Both the position numbers and the translations under genes were made by a program. This document shows positions 23,185 to 32,621 of a DNA stretch of 64,000 bases, one piece after another (positions within the stretch are counted from its first letter, which is position 1; every line of letters starts with the position of its first letter). The stretch comes from Syntrophotalea carbinolica DSM 2380. Lineage in GTDB: Bacteria; Desulfobacterota; Desulfuromonadia; Desulfuromonadales; Syntrophotaleaceae. The notes under the pieces are model-generated. The model saw only the letters and a program-made list of their open reading frames with translations. It made no database searches and was not told where the DNA came from. The stretch covers positions 1,612,001 to 1,676,000 of the forward strand of contig NC_007498.2 of the NCBI RefSeq assembly GCF_000012885.1, read 5' to 3'.

Positions 23185-24540
23185 ATGAAGTGTACCAGAC
23201 CTGCAGAGGCTCCTGCCAGTCCGGAGTCGGCTGCGCTCAAAGCATACCCCAGCAAACTTTTTGTTGAAAGCACCACTTTTTGCAATCTGCGTTGCCCCAT
23301 GTGCGTTAAGCAGGCCGCGGACAGTCAGGTTATCGATGCCGATATGTCCCAACAGACCTTCGCCGCGTTGGAACCGGTGTTTCCCTATCTGGAATCGCTG
23401 GTGCTCAACGGCATCGGCGAACCGCTGATGCATCCCCATATCCTCGAATGGATACGACGGGCCCGGCAAAAGATGCCCGATGACGCCTGGGTCGGTTTTC
23501 AGTCCAACGGCCTGTTGCTCGATCGCAACCGGGCGCGGGATCTGGTGGAGGCCGGCCTCGATCGTATCTGCCTGTCGGTAGACGGCGTCAAGCCCGAGAC
23601 CTTCAGCAAGGTGCGCGAGGGGGAGGATCTCAGCGATATGGACCGGGCCTTCAGGATGCTGAACGAAGCCCGCGGCAGACGACCGGGGAGCCGTCTCAAA
23701 GTCGGGGCCGAGTTCGTCACCATGCGCGAAAACTTTCGCCAATTGCCCGATACCGTACGCTGGGTGGCGCAGCGCGGTGCCGATTTTATCCTTATCAGTC
23801 AGGCGCTTCCTTATGACATCTCCGGGATTTCCCAGGTAGCTTATGACAATGCCAGCGATGCGGCGGTTGCCATCTACGACAGATGGAGACGGCAGATGCT
23901 CGACCAGGGCCTTGACATCAAGATTTATGATTACATGGCCTGGGAAAAGGAACGGGTCATACCCGGCGCCGTCAATGAGCAGATACGCAAGGTAAACCAA
24001 ATGGTCAACCGCATGCGGGGCGAGGCGCGCAAGCGTGACATCTTTATGGATGTCATGCAATTGCTGCGGCGGGACGATGCCATGATTGCCGAAGTGCAGG
24101 ATGTCTTTGCCGAGGCACAGAGGGTTGCGGATGAATTGGGCGTCGAGATCAAACTGCCGGCCGTCACCCCCCAATATGAACGCGAATGCCCGTTTATCAC
24201 CAAAGGCTCGGCCTTTATCTCATGGAATGGCGATGTCCATCCCTGTTACTACCTCTGGCATCATTATCGTTGTTATGTCAATGATTGGGATCGTCTGGTC
24301 AAACCCAAGGTTTTCGGCAATGTCAACCGGCAACCGCTGCTCGATATATGGCGAGGTGAAGGCTTCCGTACTTTCCGCGAACACGTGGTCGAATTCGATT
24401 ACCCGTATTGTTCCAATTGCGGTGTGGCTCCCTGCGACCTTGTGCAGGAAGAAGACTTCGAACAGGACTGTTTTACCAACCCGGAGCCTTGCGGTGCCTG
24501 CCAGTGGGCGATGGGTTTGCTGCAATGCCTGCAGGATTAA
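23185..24540 (+). CDS. Radical SAM/SPASM domain protein
   Basis: The radical SAM cluster motif CNLRCPMC (CxxxCxxC) lies near residue 31, followed by LNGIGEPLMHPHI and SVDGVKPETF. The C-terminal SPASM region has CPFITKGSAFISWNGDVHPCYY and further cysteines (CSNCGVAPC, CGAC) for auxiliary iron-sulfur clusters. SPASM proteins modify peptides or act as maturases and dehydrogenases. I take the ATG at 23185, with GGGAGGAAGAG upstream. An eight-base inverted repeat (GAACCTTG/CAAGGTTC, 23092-23115) upstream may be an operator. No precursor peptide gene is visible next to it. A terminator follows the gene. Confidence 0.88.
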   Translation: MKCTRPAEAPASPESAALKAYPSKLFVESTTFCNLRCPMCVKQAADSQVIDADMSQQTFAALEPVFPYLESLVLNGIGEPLMHPHILEWIRRARQKMPDDAWVGFQSNGLLLDRNRARDLVEAGLDRICLSVDGVKPETFSKVREGEDLSDMDRAFRMLNEARGRRPGSRLKVGAEFVTMRENFRQLPDTVRWVAQRGADFILISQALPYDISGISQVAYDNASDAAVAIYDRWRRQMLDQGLDIKIYDYMAWEKERVIPGAVNEQIRKVNQMVNRMRGEARKRDIFMDVMQLLRRDDAMIAEVQDVFAEAQRVADELGVEIKLPAVTPQYERECPFITKGSAFISWNGDVHPCYYLWHHYRCYVNDWDRLVKPKVFGNVNRQPLLDIWRGEGFRTFREHVVEFDYPYCSNCGVAPCDLVQEEDFEQDCFTNPEPCGACQWAMGLLQCLQD

Positions 24541-24564
24541 GTCGCTAAAAACAAAGAGAAAAAC

Positions 24565-24602
24565 AAAAGCGCCCGATCGTAAAGATCGGGCGCTTTTGTT
24601 TG
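24565..24602. terminator. Bidirectional rho-independent terminator
   Basis: A perfect stem AAAAGCGCCCGATC/GATCGGGCGCTTTT with a five-base loop lies between the convergent radical SAM and porin genes, with A and T runs on either side that serve both strands. Confidence 0.93.
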
Positions 24603-24626
24603 GTCAGACAATCGGTTCGTTGCGGG

Positions 24627-25895
24627 TTACCACATGAAGAAAGTACCCAGGGCAATGATATCGACTTCCTGCTTGCCGTCATTGAACCACTCGAGTTTGG
24701 CGCGGTTGTATTCAAGCACCAGCTTGAGGTGGGGGTTGATGTCGTGGAACAGGCCGACGGTGATGACATCCTGCTGTTTCAGTTCGCCGTTACCGGTGGC
24801 GGCGCGGACTTCTTTTTCGGCGGAGGTTTCATCCATGCGGTTGGCGCCGTAACAGATACCGAGTTTGGTTTTGCCGAAGCGGTTGTCCCAGGTGTAGGTA
24901 CCTTGCAGCAAGTAGCCCATGGTTTCACGTTCTTCACCGGTGTAGTCAAGCGAATCGTAATCGAGCATCAGCGTGGAGCCCAGGGCTTCACCGGTAAACG
25001 CCGAAGCCACCAGTTCGTAGCGTTTGTAGCCGAGCTGAACGCCGCCGGCGACACCCCAGGCAGTAACTTCGTCGTCATCGTAGAGGCTGTCATCGACGAA
25101 TTTCGCCGTCTGGTACAGACCGCTGACCCAGGTTTTGAAGCTGCCGTCGCCATCGGCGTAGATACCGGCATAGGACAATTCGCCTTCCCATCGAGGGGTG
25201 TTGGTTTCCGTAGCTTCAGGGGTGATGACGGTGGACCCGTCCGGTCCGACGCCCGAGCCTATGATCTGGCTGGGGTCATGGATGGCAACGGCCAGTTTGA
25301 AGCCGTGAAAATCGGGGGTGGTATAGCGCACCTGGGCATTGAACTGGGGATAGATGTAACCGTAGCCGATGTTGCCCAGAGTGGCACCCCCGCCGGATAC
25401 GGCACCCTCGATGGCGAAGCCGTAAACGGACATGCCGGTCAGGCAGTTCTGGCCCTGAAACAGGCTGAAGGCTTTACCGACCAGGAACTGGCCGAAGTTC
25501 CCGTCGACGGTGAAGAAGATTTCACGCAGGTCGATCTGGCCGCTGAAGCTGTTTTTGGTGTTTGCGTTCTGGGGATTCGGATAAAAACCGACCCGGGCCG
25601 CCATGTCGAGACCGCCCATGGTCGGAGCTTTGATGTTGAATGCCAGCACGCCGGGGAGAAAGCCGCTGCGGGTTCGGAAAGACTCTTCTCCGTCGGACAG
25701 GGTATTGAAAGCACTGTGAACGTTGTCGGGACGCGCATCGGCGGTAGCGTAACGCAGAAACAGGTTGACGTTACCGTCGGTGCTGAAGGACCAGCCGTCC
25801 TCGCCGCCTACGACAAAAGCTGCCTGGGCGGGACAGACGGAAAAAAGAGTAGCGACAACGGCAAGTCCGCATAAAAGTCGTTTGATGACTGGCAT
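24627..25895 (-). CDS. Outer-membrane porin
   Basis: The precursor has a signal peptide (MPVIKRLLCGLAVVATLFSV, cleaved near AQA-AF) and then many alternating amphipathic strands rich in Gly, Tyr and Asp. It ends in an aromatic residue (ALGTFFMW), the signature of outer-membrane beta-barrels. At 422 residues it is like 16-strand porins. The ATG at 25895 follows AGGAGGTACAAGGAAT. It is the last gene after the glycyl-radical dehydratase and activase on the same strand, 89 bases downstream, so it may admit the diol or alcohol substrate across the outer membrane. That link is inferred from position. Confidence 0.85.
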   Translation of the reverse strand: MPVIKRLLCGLAVVATLFSVCPAQAAFVVGGEDGWSFSTDGNVNLFLRYATADARPDNVHSAFNTLSDGEESFRTRSGFLPGVLAFNIKAPTMGGLDMAARVGFYPNPQNANTKNSFSGQIDLREIFFTVDGNFGQFLVGKAFSLFQGQNCLTGMSVYGFAIEGAVSGGGATLGNIGYGYIYPQFNAQVRYTTPDFHGFKLAVAIHDPSQIIGSGVGPDGSTVITPEATETNTPRWEGELSYAGIYADGDGSFKTWVSGLYQTAKFVDDSLYDDDEVTAWGVAGGVQLGYKRYELVASAFTGEALGSTLMLDYDSLDYTGEERETMGYLLQGTYTWDNRFGKTKLGICYGANRMDETSAEKEVRAATGNGELKQQDVITVGLFHDINPHLKLVLEYNRAKLEWFNDGKQEVDIIALGTFFMW

Positions 25896-25984
25896 ATTCC
25901 TTGTACCTCCTAGATACAATAAATGGATAATTGCGAGAGTGGATTTTCATTGCAAAGCGCCCTCAAATGGGCGCAATGGCGATA

Positions 25985-26959
25985 TCAACCGCCGATAGAT
26001 ATATTTAGCCCCCTGTCCTTGAAAGGCTGAATCCGGGATTCGACGTCTTCAAGGGTGAGTGCGGGCACGCCCGTCAGGGAATAGTCTTGACCGAGTTGTC
26101 CCCATTTCATTTCTCCCAGACGGTGATAGGGCAATATGTCAAGGGATTGCACATTGCTCAGTTGTTCGACGAATTCGGCGGTCGCTGCGAGGTTGCGATC
26201 AGAATCGTTGAAGCCGGGGATCAGTGGTAGACGGATTTTAATCGGAATGCCAAGCCTGGAGATGTTGCGAATATTTTCGAGGATGACCTTGTTGGAAACC
26301 CCTGTAAGCCGTTTGTGCTCGGCGTCGTCCATGTGTTTTATGTCGGTCAGTACCAGATCGACATTTTCCAGAATGGAAGCGAAGGTTTCCCATGCTACGA
26401 ATGAACTGGTTTCGATGGCGGTGTGAATGCCTCTGGCCTGAATGGCTTGCAAGGCGGCCTTGAGGAACTCGGGCTGTGCTGTCGGTTCACCGCCTGAAAA
26501 GGTAACGCCACCGTTGCTTTGCTCGTAGAATTTCCGGTCGCGTTCGATCATGGTCACCAACTCCGGTACCGACAGGTAGCGGCCAATGATATTGATTGCT
26601 CCGGCATAGCAGAATTTAGCGCATTGCCCGCACAGAGTGCAGCGGTCCCTGTCGATGATCAGCCCTTTGGCCCCGGTTTCGTCTTTGCGGATGGCTCCGG
26701 CCTTGCAGACTTCCAGACATTTGCCGCAGCCGATACAGTTGTTGCTGACGAAGGTTATTTCCGGTTTGCCGGCGAGGGATTCCGGATTGGAGCACCATGG
26801 GCACACAAGGGGGCAGCCTTTGAGGAAAACCAGGGTGCGAATGCCGCCGCCGTCATGGATGGCGAACTTCTGTATATCGAAAACCAGCCCTTTGAGGCCT
26901 TCACCGCGATCGCCGATATGGTCAAAATCGAGGACCTTTTGTCTCCAGTTCATGGTCAT
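25985..26959 (-). CDS. Glycyl-radical enzyme activase (radical SAM)
   Basis: The radical SAM motif is in LKGCPLVCPWCSNPE. It is followed by two ferredoxin-like [4Fe-4S] motifs (CIGCGKCLEVC and CTLCGQCAKFC) inserted as in activases of glycerol dehydratase, benzylsuccinate synthase and related enzymes, but absent from PFL activase. Then come GGVTFSGGEP and the TDIKHMD segment. The usual HDGPGIRT box reads HDGGGIRT. It generates the glycyl radical on the dehydratase encoded 85 bases upstream. The 324-residue length is usual for the class, and it is oxygen-sensitive by nature. Confidence 0.95.
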   Translation of the reverse strand: MTMNWRQKVLDFDHIGDRGEGLKGLVFDIQKFAIHDGGGIRTLVFLKGCPLVCPWCSNPESLAGKPEITFVSNNCIGCGKCLEVCKAGAIRKDETGAKGLIIDRDRCTLCGQCAKFCYAGAINIIGRYLSVPELVTMIERDRKFYEQSNGGVTFSGGEPTAQPEFLKAALQAIQARGIHTAIETSSFVAWETFASILENVDLVLTDIKHMDDAEHKRLTGVSNKVILENIRNISRLGIPIKIRLPLIPGFNDSDRNLAATAEFVEQLSNVQSLDILPYHRLGEMKWGQLGQDYSLTGVPALTLEDVESRIQPFKDRGLNISIGG

Positions 26960-27044
26960 TCTCCAGGTTTTACGGTGTACTCATTTCCCGGGCGGGGCCG
27001 GATCCGGAAGATCCGGCCCCTGGTTTCGCATCAGGTCGGATAAC

Positions 27045-29444
27045 TTAAAAGACCTGCTCGGTACGGGAAATGATGTCGTCCTGCAGCGATTTGTCCAGCG
27101 CGGTGAAGAATGCGCTGTAACCGGCGACACGTACTACCAGCCCTTTGAAATCTTCGGGTTTTTTCTGGGCGTCGAGCAGCGTGTTGCGGTCGATGACGTT
27201 GTACTGCACGTGGAACCCGCCGTTTTTGAAGTAGGTTTCGGTCACTGCGATAAGGTTGCGCAGGCCTTCCTCACCCTTGACGGCATTGGGGTGGAACTTC
27301 TGATTGAGCAGGGTGCCGTTGGAGGTGACTTCATGGTCCAGTTTGGCGACCGAGTTGACCGTAGCGGTCGGGCCGGAGATGTCCGCACCGCCGATGGGGG
27401 ACACGCCGTCAGCCAGGGGGGTGCCTTTTTTACGGCCGTCCGGAGTCGCTTCAACAACGCCGCCGAAAGGCACGTTGGCGGATGCCGGGTAGAGGCCGGG
27501 CTGGAACTGGCCGCCGCGGGGGTTGCGGTATTTGTTGACTTCGGCGCAGTAGATATTGGCCGATTCGACGGCGATTTCATCGGCATAGTCATCGTCGTTG
27601 CCGTACTTGGGCGCGCGGTTGATGACCATCTGGCGGATTTCCTCGGCACCTGCGAAGTCCTTGTCGAGAACTTCCTTGAGCTCCGGCAGGCTGATGACTT
27701 TGTCATCGAAGCACAGCTTTTTGATGGCGGTCAGGGAGTCGCCGGCATTGGCCACGCCCACGCCCTGCGGGCCGCTGAAGTTGTAGATGGCGCCGCCTTC
27801 CTGCAACGACTTGCCGCGGCCGATGCAGTCTTCGACCAGGCTGGAGAGGAAGGGCAGGGGGACATTCTGGCCGTGGGCCAGATCGACCATGTTGTCGGCA
27901 TGACACATCAGGCCGACGAAATATTCCATCTGCTTGGCATAGGCGGCCATGACGTCGTCAAAACTCTTCATTTCGGTGACGTCGCCGGTTTTGGGACCGA
28001 CCTGCATTTCGGTACGTTTGTCGTAACCGTTGTTAAGGGTCAGCTCAACGACTTTGGCCATGTTGAAGAAAGCGGCATCGTGCCAGCCTTCGGTTTTGCC
28101 GCCCACCTGCGGCTCGACGCAGCCGATGATGCCGTAGTCACGGGCGTCTTCCAGGGTCAGGCCGCGGGACAGCAGGGCCGGAATGATGGTGCGGTCGTTG
28201 AAGTAAGCCGGTACGCCCAGACCCATGCGGCTGACTTCGGCGGCTTTCATGTACAGCACGTCCGGAGTTCCTTCATGGACACGGATGGACAGGGAAGGCG
28301 CGTAGAGCTTGGTATTGGCAGCGCACTGCAGGAGCATCAGAGACAGCTCGTTGGTCGCATCCTTGCCTTCGCGATCCACGCCGCCGACGATGATGTTCAT
28401 GAACATCGGATAGCCGGCGAAAGCCATGGTGGAGTTTTCGTCGCGTACTTTGTTGAGGCCGTTGAATTTAAGCCATAAAAGGTCAAGCATTTCCTGAGCT
28501 TTTTCGTCCGACAAGGAGTTTTTGCTGGCCGCGTAGAAGGGGTAACAATACTGGTCGAAGCGCATGGGCGAGATGGAGTGCCCGTTGGATTCGATCTGGA
28601 TGACCAGGTGGATGAACCAGAAAGCCTGCACTGCTTCCTGGAAGGTTTCAGCAGGCTCGGCCGGTACCTTACGGCAGATACGGGCGATCTCGAGCAGTTC
28701 GGCTTTGCGGGCGGCGTTTTTCTCCGCTGCGGCGAGGCTCTCGGCTTCGTCGGCAAAGCGATTGGCAAAGGCGATCACGGCCTTGTTGGCGATGATGGTC
28801 GATTCAAGGAAGTGCAGCGATTTCATCTGGTGAGCGTCGGCGAAGTCGAACTTTTCCTTGGCGGCTTCGGCTTTGGCGATGACGCTGTTGAGACCCTGGT
28901 TCATGACCTTGCCGTAGTTGGCCGAAATGTGGCCGACGCCATTGAAGTAGTAGTTACCGACGGTGTAGACAACCGCATTGCCGGCGTCGATGGCTTCCTG
29001 CTTCATCAGCGCGGTAGCGATCTCGTGGTTGGTTTTGCCTTTCCAGTAGGGGAAGACATCTTCGCGAAGGGTTTTCTTGACGTCTTCGCTGATCAGGAAA
29101 ACATCGGCGCTGCGCTTGGCCAGGCGGTCGAGTTCATCTTCCACCCATTCGCAGGAGAATTCGGGATAGATCGGAGCGGAGCGGGGCATGCTGCACTGGT
29201 TGCCGACGATCAGTTCGTCGTCGTCGATGTAGACCGACATTTCCAGGAGGATCTTTTCCAGCGCCTTGGCGCGGCGGATGCTCATGGGCTGACCTTCGGT
29301 CTCCTTGTAGGATTCGGTGATCAGCTTGGCCCTTTCGGCGCAGATTTCCGGAGTCGTGGCCAGGAACCGGGCTTTGATTTTTTCGACGCGTTCGGTCGGA
29401 CCTTGAGATGCGACAGCGGGGTTAACTTTTACTTGGATAGACAT
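27045..29444 (-). CDS. Glycyl-radical (B12-independent) glycerol/diol dehydratase
   Basis: The 799-residue protein is a pyruvate-formate-lyase-superfamily enzyme with the thiyl cysteine C442 in GCVEPQ and the radical glycine G775 in VRVAGYSAFF. The substrate residues of Clostridium butyricum glycerol dehydratase all have counterparts with regular offsets: H172, H289, S290, E444 and D456. This fits dehydration of glycerol, 1,2-propanediol or a similar vicinal diol to an aldehyde, rather than choline or formate-lyase chemistry. The ATG has AAGGAG upstream. It is followed by its activase and preceded by a membrane protein; no microcompartment shell genes are present in the window. The exact diol is unproven. 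Confidence 0.92.
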   Translation of the reverse strand: MSIQVKVNPAVASQGPTERVEKIKARFLATTPEICAERAKLITESYKETEGQPMSIRRAKALEKILLEMSVYIDDDELIVGNQCSMPRSAPIYPEFSCEWVEDELDRLAKRSADVFLISEDVKKTLREDVFPYWKGKTNHEIATALMKQEAIDAGNAVVYTVGNYYFNGVGHISANYGKVMNQGLNSVIAKAEAAKEKFDFADAHQMKSLHFLESTIIANKAVIAFANRFADEAESLAAAEKNAARKAELLEIARICRKVPAEPAETFQEAVQAFWFIHLVIQIESNGHSISPMRFDQYCYPFYAASKNSLSDEKAQEMLDLLWLKFNGLNKVRDENSTMAFAGYPMFMNIIVGGVDREGKDATNELSLMLLQCAANTKLYAPSLSIRVHEGTPDVLYMKAAEVSRMGLGVPAYFNDRTIIPALLSRGLTLEDARDYGIIGCVEPQVGGKTEGWHDAAFFNMAKVVELTLNNGYDKRTEMQVGPKTGDVTEMKSFDDVMAAYAKQMEYFVGLMCHADNMVDLAHGQNVPLPFLSSLVEDCIGRGKSLQEGGAIYNFSGPQGVGVANAGDSLTAIKKLCFDDKVISLPELKEVLDKDFAGAEEIRQMVINRAPKYGNDDDYADEIAVESANIYCAEVNKYRNPRGGQFQPGLYPASANVPFGGVVEATPDGRKKGTPLADGVSPIGGADISGPTATVNSVAKLDHEVTSNGTLLNQKFHPNAVKGEEGLRNLIAVTETYFKNGGFHVQYNVIDRNTLLDAQKKPEDFKGLVVRVAGYSAFFTALDKSLQDDIISRTEQVF

Positions 29445-29576
29445 GTTTTCTCCTTTTGACGGGTTTTGAGATGTCTGTTTTATTCAGCAGATAAGCATGC
29501 CCTGCCGAATGCTATTTAATTGCTGCCAAAAGCGGATGTTTATTCCGGCGGGAATTCCCGCCGGATATTACATGTG

Positions 29577-30542
29577 CTATTTTATGAAGCCGTGTGCCAG
29601 GTTCAGGATCAAGGTACCGACGGCGATGGCACCGGCCGGCGGATCGATATGCGTTGAGCCGTGGTTCCACATGGCTCGAGCTACCAATTCCTGCAGCAGT
29701 CCCGCCAGTACGCCGACGATGGCGGCCAGGACCAGGGAGTTGAAGAGCAGGAAGGCCAGGGCGCTGAGGATAGCCTGGCAGTGCCAGACCGGGAATTTCT
29801 GGACTTCGCCGGTACCCAGTTCCAGCCCGAACAGGCTGATCGCGGCGATGCCCCAGGCAAAGATCAAGGGAACAACAAAGGCGCCGGTGGCCGAGACGGT
29901 ACCCTGAACCACCATGGGGTCGAGGACATTTTTGGTTCCCATGGCCATGGCTGCCGACAGCAGGCCAACGCCGAAGCTGAAGACCATCAGGCGGGCAGGT
30001 TGCGCCATCCAGGGAACCCACGACAGGGCGCCATCGTTGGTGCTCAATAAGCCATGTTCGCGTATCGATGCGCCATTGCCCCAGGGCAATTCCTTGAGGA
30101 ACAGCAACCGTGCCACACATGCCGTGATGACAACACTCAGGGCGATGCAATCCGCCGAGTTGACAAATGGGATTTTGACCAGCAGTTGCAGCAGTACATG
30201 ACCGAATACCGCAAAAACACCGCCGACCAGCAGGACATCCCAGGAGGTGCCCATAAGTGGTGAGAGGATGTCCTTGCCGCTGCCGCTCGCGAGGTTCTTC
30301 TTGATGCCTGCGGCGTAAGCAACCGCCGCCACGCCTGCAGCAAAACCTCCGGTGTGGGGGGCGAAAATGGGTCCCAGGCCGACCTGCATGAGAAGGAATT
30401 CGGAACCGCCGTTAAGGATGACGAAACAACCGGCCAGAACGATAAGGCCGCAAATGCCGAAAGAGAACAGTCCGCCGAGGGCCGCACCGACGATACCACC
30501 ACCAAAGCAAAGTAAAAGCGTGTCTACAGACCATGGAGCCAT
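29577..30542 (-). CDS. Integral membrane protein of the diol dehydratase operon
   Basis: A 321-residue protein with about nine hydrophobic helices, glycine-rich (LLLCFGGGIVGAALGGLFSF, AAGVAAVAYAAG), with no signal peptide and no ATP-binding motif. I use the ATG at 30542 with AGGAAAGG upstream. It is the first gene of the minus-strand operon, 132 bases before the dehydratase. I do not recognise the family. A substrate permease or facilitator is the obvious guess from context; a role in product export is equally open. Conserved polar residues within helices (GPIFAPHTGG, GTSWDVL) may line a path. Confidence 0.75.
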   Translation of the reverse strand: MAPWSVDTLLLCFGGGIVGAALGGLFSFGICGLIVLAGCFVILNGGSEFLLMQVGLGPIFAPHTGGFAAGVAAVAYAAGIKKNLASGSGKDILSPLMGTSWDVLLVGGVFAVFGHVLLQLLVKIPFVNSADCIALSVVITACVARLLFLKELPWGNGASIREHGLLSTNDGALSWVPWMAQPARLMVFSFGVGLLSAAMAMGTKNVLDPMVVQGTVSATGAFVVPLIFAWGIAAISLFGLELGTGEVQKFPVWHCQAILSALAFLLFNSLVLAAIVGVLAGLLQELVARAMWNHGSTHIDPPAGAIAVGTLILNLAHGFIK

Positions 30543-30665
30543 TGTTTTTACCTTTCCTGGATGCACATTGAATAAAAGTGATTGTAAGGGTTGAACGATT
30601 TGCGAACGGTTGACGTACGTCCTTTTTTGTAATGTTCCTTGTTTCGGGTCGTTGTGTTGCGCGCA

Positions 30666-30694
30666 GGTATATTTTTAGGTCAGTAGGCGTTCAA
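30666..30694 (-). promoter_or_regulatory. Putative promoter of the diol dehydratase operon
   Basis: On the minus strand TTGAAC (30689-30694) and TATACC (30666-30671) are 17 bases apart. The weak -10 and the direct repeats starting 28 bases upstream suit an activator-dependent sigma-70 promoter. The untranslated leader would be about 115 bases. Confidence 0.45.
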
Positions 30695-30721
30695 TAACAA
30701 TCGCTACAAAAAGCCAAAACC

Positions 30722-30823
30722 GTCCCCCACTATAGTGATTCTGAATCTCACCCCCCTGCCGAACGCCACAAAAATGCATCATTTGTCCCCCGAAGTAGTG
30801 ATTTAAGGTGTCACCCTTTGCCG
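30722..30823. promoter_or_regulatory. Pair of 40-bp direct repeats, likely regulator binding sites
   Basis: GTCCCCC-n5-TAGTGATT-n7-TCACCC-n3-TGCCG-like units occur at 30722-30761 and 30785-30823, 63 bases apart (six helical turns). They lie between the divergent dehydratase operon and the sensor kinase gene. This makes them good candidates for binding of the NarL-type regulator encoded downstream of the kinase. Each unit contains an imperfect inverted GTGA/TCAC element. Confidence 0.6.
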
Positions 30824-30923
30824 TAAACGCAATTTCCCTTTGGGGCAAATCGGTGCTCGTGTTATTAATTAAGGAGAAAAATACTCTTACTGGAGATGTT
30901 TACGGAGTGGGCGAAACAGCCCG

Positions 30924-32621
30924 ATGAACTCATTGATGATCGAAGGAGAGGGTGTGGCCAGTCAGCAGATAAAAATCCTTGATCTGATAGAAAAAGATGT
31001 TCTCGAGGAAATAGTACGGGACTTTACCAAGGCAACACGCGTCGCCTCGGTTCTGGTCGACCTGGACGGACAGCCGATCACCAGGGAACATAATTTCTCC
31101 CGAGTATGTAAAGAATATTGTCGTTCGACACCCATAGGCCGGGCAAAGTGCTATGCCAGCGACCGGTTCGGTGGCGAAGAGAGCAAGAAGATAGGAAAAC
31201 CCTTCATTTATAAATGCCTGAATGCCGGGCTTATGGACAGCGCAACGCCGATTATCGTCGAAGGCTATCATGTCGCGACGCTGGTCATGGGGCAGGTGCT
31301 GACCAAGCCCATCGCCGTGGACAAAGCCGTCGATGCGGCCAGGAGGATCGGCATTGAGGATGTAGCCGGATATCTCAAGGCCTTGCATGAAGTGCCCGTG
31401 ATGAGTTACGAGCGGTTGCAGTCCGCCGTAAATTTGATGTGTACCATCGCCAAAACCATCAGTTCGCTGGCGATCCAGAAATACCTGTCCAAGAAGGCCT
31501 ACCAAAAAAATCTGCATAACATCATCAACAGCGTTTCGGAGGCGATTATCTCCACCGATCTTGACGGCACCGTGACGTTGATCAACAAAGCCGCCATAAA
31601 AATGTTCGGACGTGAGTCCTCATCCATTGTCGGTCAGCCGATTTTTGAATTCTTCGCCCGCCCCGAGGATTTTCGCGAACATCTGACCTGTAAGAAGCAA
31701 CACGCCGCTTCTGAAATGCCTCCGGTATTTGAAGTTTTCCGGCCCAATGGCCAGATATTCTATGCCCAGGCTTCATTCCGGGAGATCTTTCTCAGTAAAC
31801 GGGAAGCTATGGGGTATGTCACTGTGCTGCGCGACGTTACCCAGGAAAAAAAGGTCGAAAAAATGAAGGAGGACCTGATCGGCATGCTCACCCACGACAT
31901 GGGCAATCCGATTCTGTCCACTCAGAGGGTGCTGGAATTGATGCTGGACGGCCATCTCGGTTCCCTGAACCATCGAGGCGACGAGATGGTGGCTCTGGCG
32001 CTGAATTCGACGCACAAACTCTCGGGGATGGTTTCGAATTTTCTCGATATTTTTCTGGACGAATGCACGGGTCTGAATCTGTGTCAGATGCCTGGGGACA
32101 TGGATGCCACTCTGGTCGAAAGTATTCAACATGTCGGTTTCTCCGCCGATGACAAGAAAATACGCATACGCTTTCAACCCGGCAGGGCCGGTGTGCGGAT
32201 GTTGGCGGACTGGAGCCGTTTGCAGCGCACCTGCGTGAACTTGCTGGAAAATGCCGTTCGTTTCAGTCCGTTAGGCGGTGAAATCGTTGTCAAGGCGGAG
32301 CAACTTTCCAGCGATGAGCAGGGGGATTATATCCTGGTGACCATCGATGATCAGGGCAAGGGGATCGATAAGGAGAAGCAGGCGCTTATTTTCGAAAAGT
32401 TTTATACCACCAGCATCCGCAACAGAGATGAACGTCGCGGAGTGGGGCTGGGGTTAACTTTCAGCAAGATGGTTGTCGAGGCTCATGGCGGCAGGATTTG
32501 GGTGGAGTCGCCTTATGTCAATGATGAAGGTGAAGAGGTTACGGGGGGGCGTTTCCGCTTTCGTATTCCTGTTTCAACCGGGCAGCAGTACATCGTTCCG
32601 AGGGGGGATGAGCATGAGTGA
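30924..32621 (+). CDS. PocR-domain sensor histidine kinase
   Basis: Domains in order: a PocR ligand-sensing domain (residues about 20-185, with the cysteine-bearing CKEYCRSTPIGRAKC and the core KCLNAGLMDSATPI), a PAS domain (about 200-310), a HisKA helix with the phospho-acceptor H324 (MLTHDMGNP), and a HATPase (NLLENAVRFSPLG, DQGKGID, GVGLGLTF). No membrane segments, so it is cytoplasmic. PocR domains bind small hydrocarbon derivatives; in Salmonella PocR the signal is 1,2-propanediol. It is divergent from the diol dehydratase operon and overlaps the response-regulator gene by eight bases, so it probably controls the operon in response to the diol. Start is uncertain; ATG 30936 or GTG 30954 are alternatives. 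Confidence 0.9.
   Translation: MNSLMIEGEGVASQQIKILDLIEKDVLEEIVRDFTKATRVASVLVDLDGQPITREHNFSRVCKEYCRSTPIGRAKCYASDRFGGEESKKIGKPFIYKCLNAGLMDSATPIIVEGYHVATLVMGQVLTKPIAVDKAVDAARRIGIEDVAGYLKALHEVPVMSYERLQSAVNLMCTIAKTISSLAIQKYLSKKAYQKNLHNIINSVSEAIISTDLDGTVTLINKAAIKMFGRESSSIVGQPIFEFFARPEDFREHLTCKKQHAASEMPPVFEVFRPNGQIFYAQASFREIFLSKREAMGYVTVLRDVTQEKKVEKMKEDLIGMLTHDMGNPILSTQRVLELMLDGHLGSLNHRGDEMVALALNSTHKLSGMVSNFLDIFLDECTGLNLCQMPGDMDATLVESIQHVGFSADDKKIRIRFQPGRAGVRMLADWSRLQRTCVNLLENAVRFSPLGGEIVVKAEQLSSDEQGDYILVTIDDQGKGIDKEKQALIFEKFYTTSIRNRDERRGVGLGLTFSKMVVEAHGGRIWVESPYVNDEGEEVTGGRFRFRIPVSTGQQYIVPRGDEHE

Noticed and set aside
26637-28478. Long open frame of 613 codons on the plus strand, opposite the glycyl-radical dehydratase
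   Set aside because: It is a mirror of a strongly conserved gene in GC-biased sequence, has no ribosome site and shows no domain; the same applies to long antisense frames opposite thrS (54179-55831), pheT (59202-60998) and der.
30543-30720. Sigma-54 (-24/-12) promoter before the dehydratase operon
   Set aside because: No TGGCAC-N5-TTGC-like element on the minus strand, and the regulator is NarL-type, not a sigma-54 activator.
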